Shown piece after piece: positions 1-5,788 of a DNA stretch of 9,416 nucleotides (the first letter of the stretch is position 1; every line of letters starts with the position of its first letter). Under the pieces are notes generated by a model. That model was not told where the DNA came from and did no database searches. It was given only the letters and a program-made list of their open reading frames with translations. Origin of the DNA: an uncultured Rubrobacteraceae bacterium. GTDB lineage: Bacteria; Actinomycetota; Rubrobacteria; Rubrobacterales; Rubrobacteraceae. The DNA lies in NCBI GenBank assembly GCA_902806015.1, contig CADCUZ010000092.1:1-9416 (forward strand), written 5' to 3'. Position numbers and translations under genes: made by a program.

Positions 1-113
1 CCTATGCTGAGGATCAAACCCGCGCTGCCTATGCTCAAGACACTCCCAACGCTCAGGATGCTGCCCACGCTCCAGAAGCTCAGGGCGCTGAACAAGCTTT
101 GTGCGCTTAGCAA
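1..113 (-). CDS. Ser-periodic (S-x-G-S-x-L) repeat protein, N-terminal part, leaves window
   Basis: Read on the minus strand, an AGC/AGT serine codon recurs every nine bases over about twelve units between 107 and 6, with one unit carrying Leu instead. This gives alternating triplets S-x-G and S-x-L, for example WSVGSILSVGSVLSIGSAG. The other positions are small or hydrophobic (V, I, L, A). From memory, hydrophobic GSxLSxGS-type repeats occur in uncharacterised actinobacterial proteins; their function is not known to me. The frame is closed upstream by TAA at 146-144, and the only start in a sensible place is TTG at 113, which has no good ribosome binding site, so the true start or an N-terminal frameshift is unresolved. 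The plus-strand frames are also periodic (L-P-x-L or A-Q-D types) because of the DNA period, and one of those could be the real one. Function unknown. Confidence 0.45.
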   Translation of the reverse strand, partial: MLSAQSLFSALSFWSVGSILSVGSVLSIGSAGLILSI

Positions 114-148
114 GGAAGGGCGGCAATGCTCGCGCCGAAAAGCTTACG

Positions 149-340
149 CTAGAACAGCGGCAGGGCTTCGGAGATAGAGGCGGTAAGCGAGCGTACCCGT
201 TCGGTGTCCCGCCCGAAGCGCAACCTGCGCCAGTGTCCTTCCTCGCGTCGGGATCCCACGGTCGTCGCACAGGCGTTAAGCGTTCTCTCCGCCTGCTCGC
301 AGTACGTCAGCGAGGTGGGGGAGAAGGGTTTGTCCGGTAT
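149..340 (-). other. Possible C-terminal coding remnant, antisense to the 5' side of the DUF488 gene
   Basis: The minus frame ending in TAG at 149 has GC-rich third positions and a natural-looking protein composition from about 340 down. It includes a helical EQAERTLNACATTVG stretch and ends RSLTASISEALPLF. No ATG or GTG with a ribosome binding site opens it. Farther upstream the same frame is antisense to the DUF488 gene and looks like a shadow. The opposite strand here also has moderate coding bias, as an in-frame extension from GTG 204 into the DUF488 gene, so the call is ambiguous. I do not recognise a family. It may be the 3' remnant of a gene whose 5' part was lost. Confidence 0.22.
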
Positions 341-371
341 CCTCTCACAGGAAGCGACCGTGGAGGGACTG

Positions 372-959
372 ATGACGGAGGGCCAGCCCGAGGACACACC
401 ATCGACTCTGACCATCGGGCACTCCACAAGATCTTTCGAGCAGTTCGCCGACCTACTATCGACAAACGGCGTCGAGTGTCTGGTGGACGTACGCCGCTTC
501 CCGCACTCTCCGCGCCACCCGCAGTTCAGCGAGGAGTCGCTACCGGGGCGGCTGCGCGAACAGGGCATAGGCTACCGGCATCTGCCAGGGCTCGGTGGCC
601 GCAGAAAACCGAAGCCCGACTCGCCCAACACCGGATGGCGCAACTCGTCCTTCCGGGGCTACGCCGACCACATGGCAACAGCCGAGTTCGCGGAGGGCGT
701 CGGGAGACTGCTGGAACTCTGCGGTCGAGGCCGGGCGTGCTTGATGTGCTCGGAGGCGGTTTGGTGGCGCTGCCACCGGCGGATGATAGCCGACGCCCTG
801 GTGGTGCGGGGCTTTCCGGTGGAGCACGTTTTGGGCGAGGCGCGGCGTCAGCGCCACGAGCTCACGGCTTTCGCACAAATAGTGGATAAAGTTGGGGACA
901 AACGGCTCGTCTACCCGTCGGAGGGGCCCACCCACGGAGAGGACGGAGGGTGCGCCTGA
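372..959 (+). CDS. DUF488 family protein
   Basis: A 195-residue protein of the DUF488 family (Pfam PF04343), close to the family's usual length. It opens with the characteristic TIGHSTRSFEQF (residues 14-25), then VDVRRFPHSPRHPQF (38-52), YRHLPGLGG (69-77) and, near the C-terminus, CLMCSEAVWWRCHRR (123-137). Conserved H17, D39, R41, C126, E128, C134, H135 and R136 are present. Family members are soluble cytoplasmic proteins of uncertain function, and the clustered Cys/His/Glu residues suggest a metal or nucleic-acid site (inference). I chose ATG 372 because GGAGGG at 362-367 precedes it at good spacing and family homology begins just after it. GTG 204 would add 56 residues of non-family sequence. 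The gene stands alone; the nearest plus-strand ORF is decayed and nothing indicates an operon. The last 20 residues (about 176-195) look like a variable tail. Confidence 0.88.
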   Translation: MTEGQPEDTPSTLTIGHSTRSFEQFADLLSTNGVECLVDVRRFPHSPRHPQFSEESLPGRLREQGIGYRHLPGLGGRRKPKPDSPNTGWRNSSFRGYADHMATAEFAEGVGRLLELCGRGRACLMCSEAVWWRCHRRMIADALVVRGFPVEHVLGEARRQRHELTAFAQIVDKVGDKRLVYPSEGPTHGEDGGCA

Positions 960-1228
960 GCGCCGCAGAGTGCGCCTATGGGTAACACAACTTCTGGGCA
1001 GCTTCGCTAGCCGCCAGGCTTCGCCAGCGGCACGAGAGAAGCCGGTGGCGAGCTTGACGCCGTCTGGCAAGGGTACGGTCAGCGTGAGCGCAAGAAGAAA
1101 ACCGGACGACCGTGGCGCGCTCTTCGGCGTCGGGGCCGATCCTTCGCTCGGAGACTAAAGACAGCGGGAGAGGGGGCCACAGAGTGCTCCCGTCGGCATT
1201 CCGTAAGCCCCCGCGTCGGCGGACAGAT
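960..1228. other. Stretch with no supported gene
   Basis: All six frames are either short or lack convincing coding character. Open frames exist on both strands (plus 892-1158, minus 976-1416) but neither has a plausible start with a ribosome binding site or a recognisable motif. A small imperfect hairpin (CCGC/GCGG arms around GGC-TTC-GCC, about 1011-1030) lies 50 bases after the DUF488 stop. It could help terminate that transcript, but no T-run follows it. Confidence 0.4.
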
Positions 1229-1620
1229 ATGTCGGCGCGGGCCTCCGCCAGCGCCCTGCGCGTAGAGCTCGGCATCGTGGTCAGTGTATGGCTGACGGCG
1301 GTGTCCGAACTCCGAGCAGCACTCGAAGCGACGGGATGGTGCGGTGTGAACCTCGACGTCGCCGTGTCCGTGGCGTACCTAGATCCCGATGCGGCGGCGC
1401 TCGTCGCCGAGTTCATGGCGGAGGCTCCGCTAGATGACTCTTTCGATGCACGCTACGCAGAGGTTTCGGTGGTACGAAAAGTACTGGAAGAGTGGAGTAG
1501 CCCAAGCACGCTAAGTGATACGCCATCCTCGATGGTTTGCGGCGAAGCGTTGCTGGGGGCGTTTTCCCGTCCGACGTGCCGGAGGACCTGGTGGCGGAGG
1601 TCGAGGGGGAGGTCCGGTGA
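1229..1620 (+). pseudogene. Frameshifted hypothetical gene
   Basis: From ATG 1229 one frame reads with coding-like third positions for about 97 residues (begins MSARASASALRVELG; later NLDVAVSVAYLDPDAAALVAE and RYAEVSVVRKVLEEW). Beyond about 1519 that frame turns into Arg/Trp/Ser-rich nonsense. There the +1 neighbouring frame becomes coding-like (YAILDGLRRSVAGG, then FPSDVPEDLVAEVEGEVR) and stops at TGA 1618-1620. The handover near 1500-1520 suggests one indel in a single gene of about 130 residues. The predicted product is acidic with helical segments. I recognise no family. The start is weakly supported (GGCGGA ahead of ATG), and a GTG at 1112 is an alternative. It could instead be two unrelated ORFs, or a sequencing error in an intact gene. 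Confidence 0.3.
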
Positions 1621-1706
1621 GAAAAGCGGTCGTGGCAACGCCACAGGTAGATATGCCGTACACCCGCGAAGCACGCTTCGAGGAGGCGAGCAATTCGTCT
1701 TTATAG
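1617..1706 (+). CDS. Small ORF, 29 codons, GTGA overlap with preceding frame
   Basis: GTG 1617 overlaps the TGA of the preceding frame (GTGA) and is preceded by GGGGAGG at close spacing, which is the local hallmark of translational coupling. The peptide starts VRKAVVATPQVDMPYTREAR and ends SNSSL. The third positions are mixed and no family is recognised. The coupling and ribosome binding site are what support it. It could equally be the broken 5' end of a longer gene or a chance ORF in a decaying region. A GTGGC-AAC-GCCAC hairpin (1632-1644) lies just inside it. Confidence 0.25.
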   Translation: MRKAVVATPQVDMPYTREARFEEASNSSL

Positions 1707-1795
1707 GTGTTCAGGACCATCCATACCAGAGGGAGTCCTTGGATACCTGGCCGCTCATCTTTGCGCCCCCGTGATTCTCTGAAACGACGTCCTCA

Positions 1796-2632
1796 CTACC
1801 CGCGAATTATCATGACCGGGCAGTCGGCATGGCGTACGAGCCTCTCGGAGACGCTGCCCATCAGCGCCCGCCTAATACCGCTGCGCCCCCTGCTGCCCAT
1901 CACTACCAGGCCGGCCCCTATGTACTCGGCTAGGACGACGACCTCCTCGGGTGCCCCTCCGAACCTTAGGTGGGCTTGCGCTACGGTCCCGTGGTCGGCC
2001 TGGATCCTTCGCACCTGTTCGTCGAGCGTCCTGCGAGCCTCGCGCGCCATTCGTCCGGGCTTTTCCTCCGTGGCGGCTAAGAACGTAGGCACGACCGGCC
2101 CTACGTGGATGACGTGCAGTTCGGAGTCGGTGTCCTTGGTCACCATCGGTGGCCAAAAGGATCTTGTTCGGGAAGGTGAGCGGTTCTCCGCGCACCACCA
2201 AGGCGGGACATGGGGCGCGCCTGACTACGGAATCGGAAACGCTGCCCATCAAGGCTCGTCTCATAGCTCCGAGGCCTCTGCTTCCCAAGACAACCAGTCC
2301 GGCCCCTACCTCTTCTGCCCGGGCAACTATCTCCGCGGCAGGGCTGCCGACCCTGAAGTGGGCCCCTCCGACCACTCCGCCGGAGGTCTCGGGCCTTCTC
2401 ACCAACTCGTCGAGCCTCGCTCGCCCCCTACTTTCGAACTCCTCCCGCGCGGCAGTGTCGAAGCTTAAGGGTTCGTGGAGGATCTCGGGGGCAAGACGGG
2501 GACGTGGACGACGTGCAACTCGGAGCCGGTTTTGGCAGCCAGGTCGGCCGCAGGCCGCGCGGCGAGCTCCGCCTCCTCAGAGCCATCGGTGGCCAGGAGT
2601 GTCTTCGTGCCCAGCAGATCGCCTGTAGGCAT
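1796..2632 (-). pseudogene. Tandem two-domain universal stress protein (UspA fold), broken in two places
   Basis: Three frames together spell a double Usp-domain protein. Piece 1 (ATG 2632 to TAA 2465) has TLLATDGSEEAEL and SELHVVHV, the beta1/alpha1/beta2 of domain 1. Piece 2, one frame over, runs through EPLSFDTAAREEF to GLVVLGSRGLGAMRRALMGS, a full G-xx-G-x9-GS ATP-binding signature, then ALVVRGEPLTFPNKILLATDG, which starts domain 2 after a short linker. Piece 3 (from about 2146 to TAG 1796) holds DSELHVIHV and a second full signature, GSRGRSGIRRALMGS. The first break is a missing base in a C5 tract (G5 at 2487-2491 on the plus strand). The second is a deletion at about 2139-2147. Tandem Usp proteins are cytoplasmic ATP-binding stress factors. 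The intact motifs imply recent loss, or sequence errors. The gene lies in line behind the Mrp operon on the same strand. Confidence 0.82.
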
Positions 2633-2638
2633 AAAATG

Positions 2639-2737
2639 TCACTTTCCTTCGGCGATGGTAGATAAGGCTATTTTTAGCGTGCTACGGATTGCGCGGGCCG
2701 CCTCCCGGTAGCCGTTGATGACCTTGTCGGCCAGCAT
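2639..2737 (-). CDS. Mini-ORF in frame behind mrpG
   Basis: ATG 2737 opens 32 codons (MLADKVINGYREAARAIRST, ending ALSTIAEGK) with natural composition and good coding bias in the first two thirds. No ribosome binding site precedes the ATG. The frame is the same as mrpG: after the mrpG TGA it continues uninterrupted through WHPAPSNCG into this ATG, so it may be a decayed C-terminal extension, a readthrough tail, or a remnant of another gene. Its end carries the GAAGGAAAG that probably serves as ribosome binding site for the usp gene 7 bases on. A GCATCC/GGATGC hairpin (2734-2762) spans its start; with no T-run it is a weak terminator candidate for the antiporter operon. Function unknown. Confidence 0.3.
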   Translation of the reverse strand: MLADKVINGYREAARAIRSTLKIALSTIAEGK

Positions 2738-2764
2738 CCCGCAGTTGGAGGGGGCTGGATGCCA

Positions 2765-3136
2765 TCAACGGTCAGCCGCCTCCGGTAGGTCCTTGCCCGA
2801 CTCGTCGAGGGCACTGGGGGTCTCCATCCTCTCCCCGCGCAGCAAGGCTGCCCGCGCGATCACGAAGGCCGAGATGGGGGTGGTGACGAGCAAGAACGCC
2901 GCTATGAGGATCGCCCTGTAGATTATGTCCGGATCGCCCGTCACCGCCGAGGAGGCGCAAAAAGAGATCACGCCCAAGAATACGGCCTTGCTCGCGGCGT
3001 GCAGTTTGGTGTAGGTGTCGGGCATCCGGATCGCACCATACACTCCGACGGTCATGACCCAGAGGCCCAGGATCACGAGGGCGTCGGCCAAGTACGGGAG
3101 TGTGAGCGAGAGGGCGGACGCCACGGCGGAGGCCAT
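2765..3136 (-). CDS. mrpG: Mrp/Mnh cation/proton antiporter subunit G
   Basis: A 123-residue small membrane subunit of the MnhG/PhaG family, within the normal size range. Three hydrophobic segments (about 15-35, 47-65, 73-96) flank the hallmark GVYGAIRMPDTYTKLHAASKA (31-51) and TTPISAFVIARAAL (85-98). Many MrpG sequences have His after PxSA; here it is Phe91. The protein is one of the small subunits of the hetero-oligomeric antiporter in the cytoplasmic membrane. I chose ATG 3136 because AAAGGAGG (3145-3152) precedes it by 8 bases and because its A is shared with the mrpF TAA stop (TAATG), so the two are translationally coupled. A longer frame from 3370 merely runs antiparallel in register through mrpF. 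The polar tail (about 100-123) ends in a TGA, behind which the frame stays open. Confidence 0.93.
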   Translation of the reverse strand: MASAVASALSLTLPYLADALVILGLWVMTVGVYGAIRMPDTYTKLHAASKAVFLGVISFCASSAVTGDPDIIYRAILIAAFLLVTTPISAFVIARAALLRGERMETPSALDESGKDLPEAADR

Positions 3137-3402
3137 TAGAAGATCCTCCTTTCCCCGTGGTAGCGGGTGAGTACGAGGGTCGCCACGAAGGCCAAAAGCG
3201 AGAGGACTAGCGCCGCGTCCATGTAGTACGAGGAGCGGTTCGCATCGGCGTAGAGCACGAGTAGCCCGACGAGTATCAGGGTCAGGGTGTCGAGGGCCAG
3301 GATGCGGCTCGCCGTCGAGCGCAGCCGGATCACCGCCGCCGCGCCCACGACGAGCAGGACGGTCATCCACGCGAAGGCCAGGTAGAAGACTATCTCGTGC
3401 AA
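3136..3402 (-). CDS. mrpF: Mrp/Mnh cation/proton antiporter subunit F
   Basis: An 88-residue, three-helix subunit of the MrpF/PhaF family, full length. Hydrophobic segments lie at about 4-25, 36-52 and 62-79, with the family core STASRILALDTLTLILVGLL (29-48). In MrpF proteins I know (e.g. Bacillus) this core reads GPxxxDRxxALD; here both the Gly-Pro and the conserved Asp are replaced, while Arg33 and the ALD are kept. The start is TTG 3402, judged by a perfect GAGGAGG (3408-3414) five bases upstream. No ATG or GTG fits, and the next Met (13) would cut into helix 1. The gene begins 18 bases after the mrpE stop, the only non-overlapping junction in the operon, and its stop overlaps the mrpG start. 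Confidence 0.92.
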   Translation of the reverse strand: MHEIVFYLAFAWMTVLLVVGAAAVIRLRSTASRILALDTLTLILVGLLVLYADANRSSYYMDAALVLSLLAFVATLVLTRYHGERRIF

Positions 3403-3407
3403 AAGAA

Positions 3408-3414
3408 CCTCCTC
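3408..3414 (-). promoter_or_regulatory. Strong ribosome binding site deciding the TTG start of mrpF
   Basis: On the minus strand this reads GAGGAGG, five bases ahead of TTG 3402, in the short gap between mrpE and mrpF. It matches the anti-Shine-Dalgarno sequence well and justifies the rare start codon. It also makes mrpF the one downstream operon gene that need not rely on stop/start overlap for translation. Confidence 0.8.
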
Positions 3415-3420
3415 AAGGGC

Positions 3421-3933
3421 TCACGGGAAGACCTTGCTCTGGTAGCGGCGGTAGAAGTCCTCCTGTTGATTCCGGTAGGCTTGGGGATCTCGGGCGTCCA
3501 GGACGTGGATCAACACTACCCCCCGCTCCCGGTCCACGTCCACGAAGAAGGAGCCCGGCGGGAGCCCCGTGACCACCGCCCATACCGCCACCCCGGTCGG
3601 CGTCCTCCCCCCGATGGGGACGGCCACTATGCCCGGCCTCACCAGGGGCCGCAGGTGCAGCGTCACCAGCGTGACCTCCCAGTTACCCACCAGTATCTCC
3701 CGGAAGACGGCGACGGCGAACGGCACGAAGGCCACCGCGCGCCCGAGCAAGGTGAGTCCGCTGCCGGCCGGCAGCGGAGCCGTACCGTCGGACCCGAAGA
3801 CGAACCGCCGGGACGCGAAGAGCAGCGCGGCGGAGAGGCTGGCGCCGAAGAGAAGGTCCCAGGGGTGGAAGCTTCCAAGCGCGAGCGCGTAGACGAGCGT
3901 GAGGACCACGACGGCCGCGACGTAGCGCGTCAC
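3421..3933 (-). CDS. mrpE: Mrp/Mnh cation/proton antiporter subunit E
   Basis: A 170-residue subunit of the MnhE/PhaE family (Pfam PF01899), normal length. Two N-terminal hydrophobic segments (4-20 and 25-42) and one near 62-83 are followed by the cytoplasmic-type domain with AVFREILVGNWEVTLVTL (75-92), VTGLPPGSFFVDVDRERG (121-138) and VLIHVLDARDP (140-150). These match the family core, usually written TLTPGT...HxLD; here Leu-Pro-Pro-Gly-Ser replaces Thr-Pro-Gly-Thr. MrpE is needed for complex assembly or full activity in studied systems. GTG 3933 overlaps the mrpD stop (GTGA), so expression should be coupled to mrpD. Pairs of aromatic and charged residues fill the C-terminal tail (FYRRYQ). 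No truncation seen. Confidence 0.93.
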   Translation of the reverse strand: MTRYVAAVVVLTLVYALALGSFHPWDLLFGASLSAALLFASRRFVFGSDGTAPLPAGSGLTLLGRAVAFVPFAVAVFREILVGNWEVTLVTLHLRPLVRPGIVAVPIGGRTPTGVAVWAVVTGLPPGSFFVDVDRERGVVLIHVLDARDPQAYRNQQEDFYRRYQSKVFP

Positions 3934-5339
3934 CCGGCGCCCCCGACCAGGACGTCGGCCGCCGCCCCGCTCAGGTAGACCAGCGGCTCGGGCCAGAGTC
4001 CCAGGAGCACCACGAGGGCCGCTAAAGCGACCACCAGCCAGCGCGCCGCCCGCGGGCTCGGCTTGCCTTCGCTCCCCGGCTTCATGAACCGCCGCTGGTA
4101 GACCTGGAACGAGTACAGGAAAGACAGCGCTCCGCCGAGGAAGATCAGGGCGACGAGGGCCAGGCCCGCAGGCAGCGAATCCTCCGCGATGGCGGCCTTG
4201 AAGACCGCTATCTTGCCGACGAAGCCGGCCGCCGGGGGCACGCCCGCGATGGAGAAGGCCCCGACGGCGAAAGCCCCGCCGACCAGCGGCCCGCGCAGCC
4301 CGGCGGCGAGGAAGACCACCCCCTTGTTCAGCGAGTTCACGACCGAGTAGAGTACGGCCGCCGTGTACCCCGCCGGTCCTCCGACGCCCAAGGCCAAAAG
4401 GACGTAGCCGACCTGCCCGATGGCCGAGTAGGCCATCACCTCCGACGTGTCGCGGCGCGAGATCGCCTGCAGCGCCCCGTAGATTATGCTCGCGGTCCCG
4501 AGGACCAGCACCGCCGTCGAACCGAACTCCAGCTCACGGGGAAGGATACCGCCGCCGAAGCGCAGGAGCCCGTAGCTCCCGATGTTCGCCAAAGCACCCG
4601 ACAGGATCGCGGCCACCGGCGCGTGGCTGCCCACGTAGACCGCCGGCAGCCAGAAGTGGAATGGGAAGAGTCCCAGCTTGAGGCAAAACGCCGCGAAGAT
4701 GAGCGCAGCTATGGCGATCACCGAGCTGGGCTCCAGCACGTCCGTCCTCTCGGCGATCACCCGCATGTCCAGGCTGCCGGTGATGCTGTAGAGCGCCGCG
4801 ATCCCGATGAGGAACAAGACCGACCCGAGCAGGTTGACGACCGCGAAGAGGAAGGCGCCCCTCACCTGGTAGTCCTCCTCCCGGTAGCCGGTCAGGACGA
4901 ATGACGCGGTCATGGATATCTCGAAGAACACGTAGAAGTTGAAGGCGTCCCCCGTCAGGAAGAGGCCCGTGAGACCGGCGGCCACGAGCAGCACCAGCGC
5001 CGGGAAGGCGCGCCAGCGCACCCCTAGGGGGAGCTCGTAGAGCAGCGATACCAGGATTATCCCGATGCAGACGAGGGCGAACACCACGCCCAGAGCATCG
5101 GCCCGCAGCGAGATACCCACGTTCTCCGGCCATCCGCCGGCGACCGTGGTGATCGGCCCCTCCCCGAGCACCACGAAGGCCAACCAGACCAGCGAGACGA
5201 AACTCGCTCCGAGGCCCGCCGCCGCCAGGAGGCCGACCCACCGGCGTCGGCCGTCCAGGAGGGCCAGCACCACTGCGAGCACCCACGGGATGCCGACCGG
5301 GAGGACGAGGAGAACCTGGCTCGTCGATGATCCCGTCAC
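3930..5339 (-). CDS. mrpD: Mrp/Mnh cation/proton antiporter subunit D
   Basis: A 469-residue polytopic protein of the proton-conducting membrane transporter family (Oxidored_q1/Proton_antipo_M, Pfam PF00361), related to NuoM/NuoN. The hallmark charged residues are all present: Glu140 in TM5 (FYVFFEISMTASF), Lys221 in TM7 (CLKLGLFPFHFWLP), His239 in SHAPVAAILSG, Lys339 in NSLNKGVVF and Lys376 in GFVGKIAVF. These form the internal proton path in this superfamily. Roughly 13-14 hydrophobic segments can be counted. GTG 5339 overlaps the mrpC stop (GTGA), and the mrpD stop in turn overlaps mrpE. A short polar linker (416-432, RRFMKPGSEGKPSPRAA) precedes the last helix. I saw nothing unusual in the catalytic positions, in contrast to MrpA next door. 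Confidence 0.95.
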   Translation of the reverse strand: MTGSSTSQVLLVLPVGIPWVLAVVLALLDGRRRWVGLLAAAGLGASFVSLVWLAFVVLGEGPITTVAGGWPENVGISLRADALGVVFALVCIGIILVSLLYELPLGVRWRAFPALVLLVAAGLTGLFLTGDAFNFYVFFEISMTASFVLTGYREEDYQVRGAFLFAVVNLLGSVLFLIGIAALYSITGSLDMRVIAERTDVLEPSSVIAIAALIFAAFCLKLGLFPFHFWLPAVYVGSHAPVAAILSGALANIGSYGLLRFGGGILPRELEFGSTAVLVLGTASIIYGALQAISRRDTSEVMAYSAIGQVGYVLLALGVGGPAGYTAAVLYSVVNSLNKGVVFLAAGLRGPLVGGAFAVGAFSIAGVPPAAGFVGKIAVFKAAIAEDSLPAGLALVALIFLGGALSFLYSFQVYQRRFMKPGSEGKPSPRAARWLVVALAALVVLLGLWPEPLVYLSGAAADVLVGGAG

Positions 5340-5788
5340 CGCGCCTCCGAATCTTCTCGCGCCGCCGCCTCTTCTCTTGGCTCCGCGTCCTGCTCCTCCG
5401 CCGGCACCTCTTCGCCCTGGGTATCGTCCGCACGTTCCAGGGCCTCGGCCTGGCGCATCTCGTAGTCCGCGATCTCCTCCGCGTCCACGGTGTGGTGCGT
5501 GACGTAGAGCCGGTAGACCATCGCAAGTAGGAGCGCTGCGACGGCGAAGCCTATGACCAGGGCGGTCAGGGCCATCGCCTGGACCAGCGGGTCGCTCACG
5601 GGGTCCGCCTCCTCACGCGGGTGGATCGGGGCGACGCCGCGCGTGAGCCCTGCCGAGATTATGAAGAGGACAGCCGAGTTGGAGACGAGGATTATCCCGA
5701 CGACCACCCGCGTGAGGTCGCGCTGGAGGAGCAGGAACGTCCCGGAGGCGAAGACCGCCGCGAATACGAGGGCGGAGTAGAGGGTCAC
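5336..5788 (-). CDS. mrpC: Mrp/Mnh cation/proton antiporter subunit C with acidic C-terminal tail
   Basis: A 150-residue NuoK-like subunit (MnhC/PhaC, oxidoreductase q2 family). Three transmembrane segments at about 4-22, 26-47 and 71-95 carry the family motifs VVVGIILVSNSAVLFI (28-43) and DPLVQAMALTALVIGFAVAA (66-85). The membrane core ends near 100. The remaining 50 residues are a hydrophilic tail very rich in Glu, Asp and Ala (EEIADYEMRQAEALERADD, then GEEVPAEEQDAEPREEAAA), longer and more acidic than in typical MrpC of about 113 residues. GTG 5788 overlaps the mrpA stop as GTGA, and its own stop overlaps mrpD. The tail probably faces the cytoplasm (inference from topology). The core identification is secure. 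Confidence 0.94.
   Translation of the reverse strand: MTLYSALVFAAVFASGTFLLLQRDLTRVVVGIILVSNSAVLFIISAGLTRGVAPIHPREEADPVSDPLVQAMALTALVIGFAVAALLLAMVYRLYVTHHTVDAEEIADYEMRQAEALERADDTQGEEVPAEEQDAEPREEAAAREDSEAR

Noticed and set aside
6..107. CRISPR-like or tandem DNA repeat at the left edge
   Set aside because: The period is nine bases with only the serine codon constant; it is explained by a periodic protein and has no repeat-spacer structure.
204..371. In-frame N-terminal extension of the DUF488 protein from GTG 204
   Set aside because: No ribosome binding site at 204, the extension has no family similarity, and ATG 372 has GGAGGG directly upstream.
1713..1744. AGGAC/GTCCT and ATCCA/TGGAT arms interleaved like a pseudoknot between the convergent genes
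   Set aside because: Both stems are only five pairs, there is no T-run, and such short arms are expected by chance.
1707..2468. Plus-strand open frames across the usp region (1707-2468 and 2149-2628)
   Set aside because: Antisense to clear Usp-domain sequence; composition is that of a mirrored GC-rich gene and no ribosome binding site is present.
4534..5526. Long minus-strand open frame of 330 codons overlapping mrpD and mrpC
   Set aside because: Arg/Gly/Pro-rich shadow in GC-rich DNA; the overlapping mrpC and mrpD frames have clear homology and motifs.
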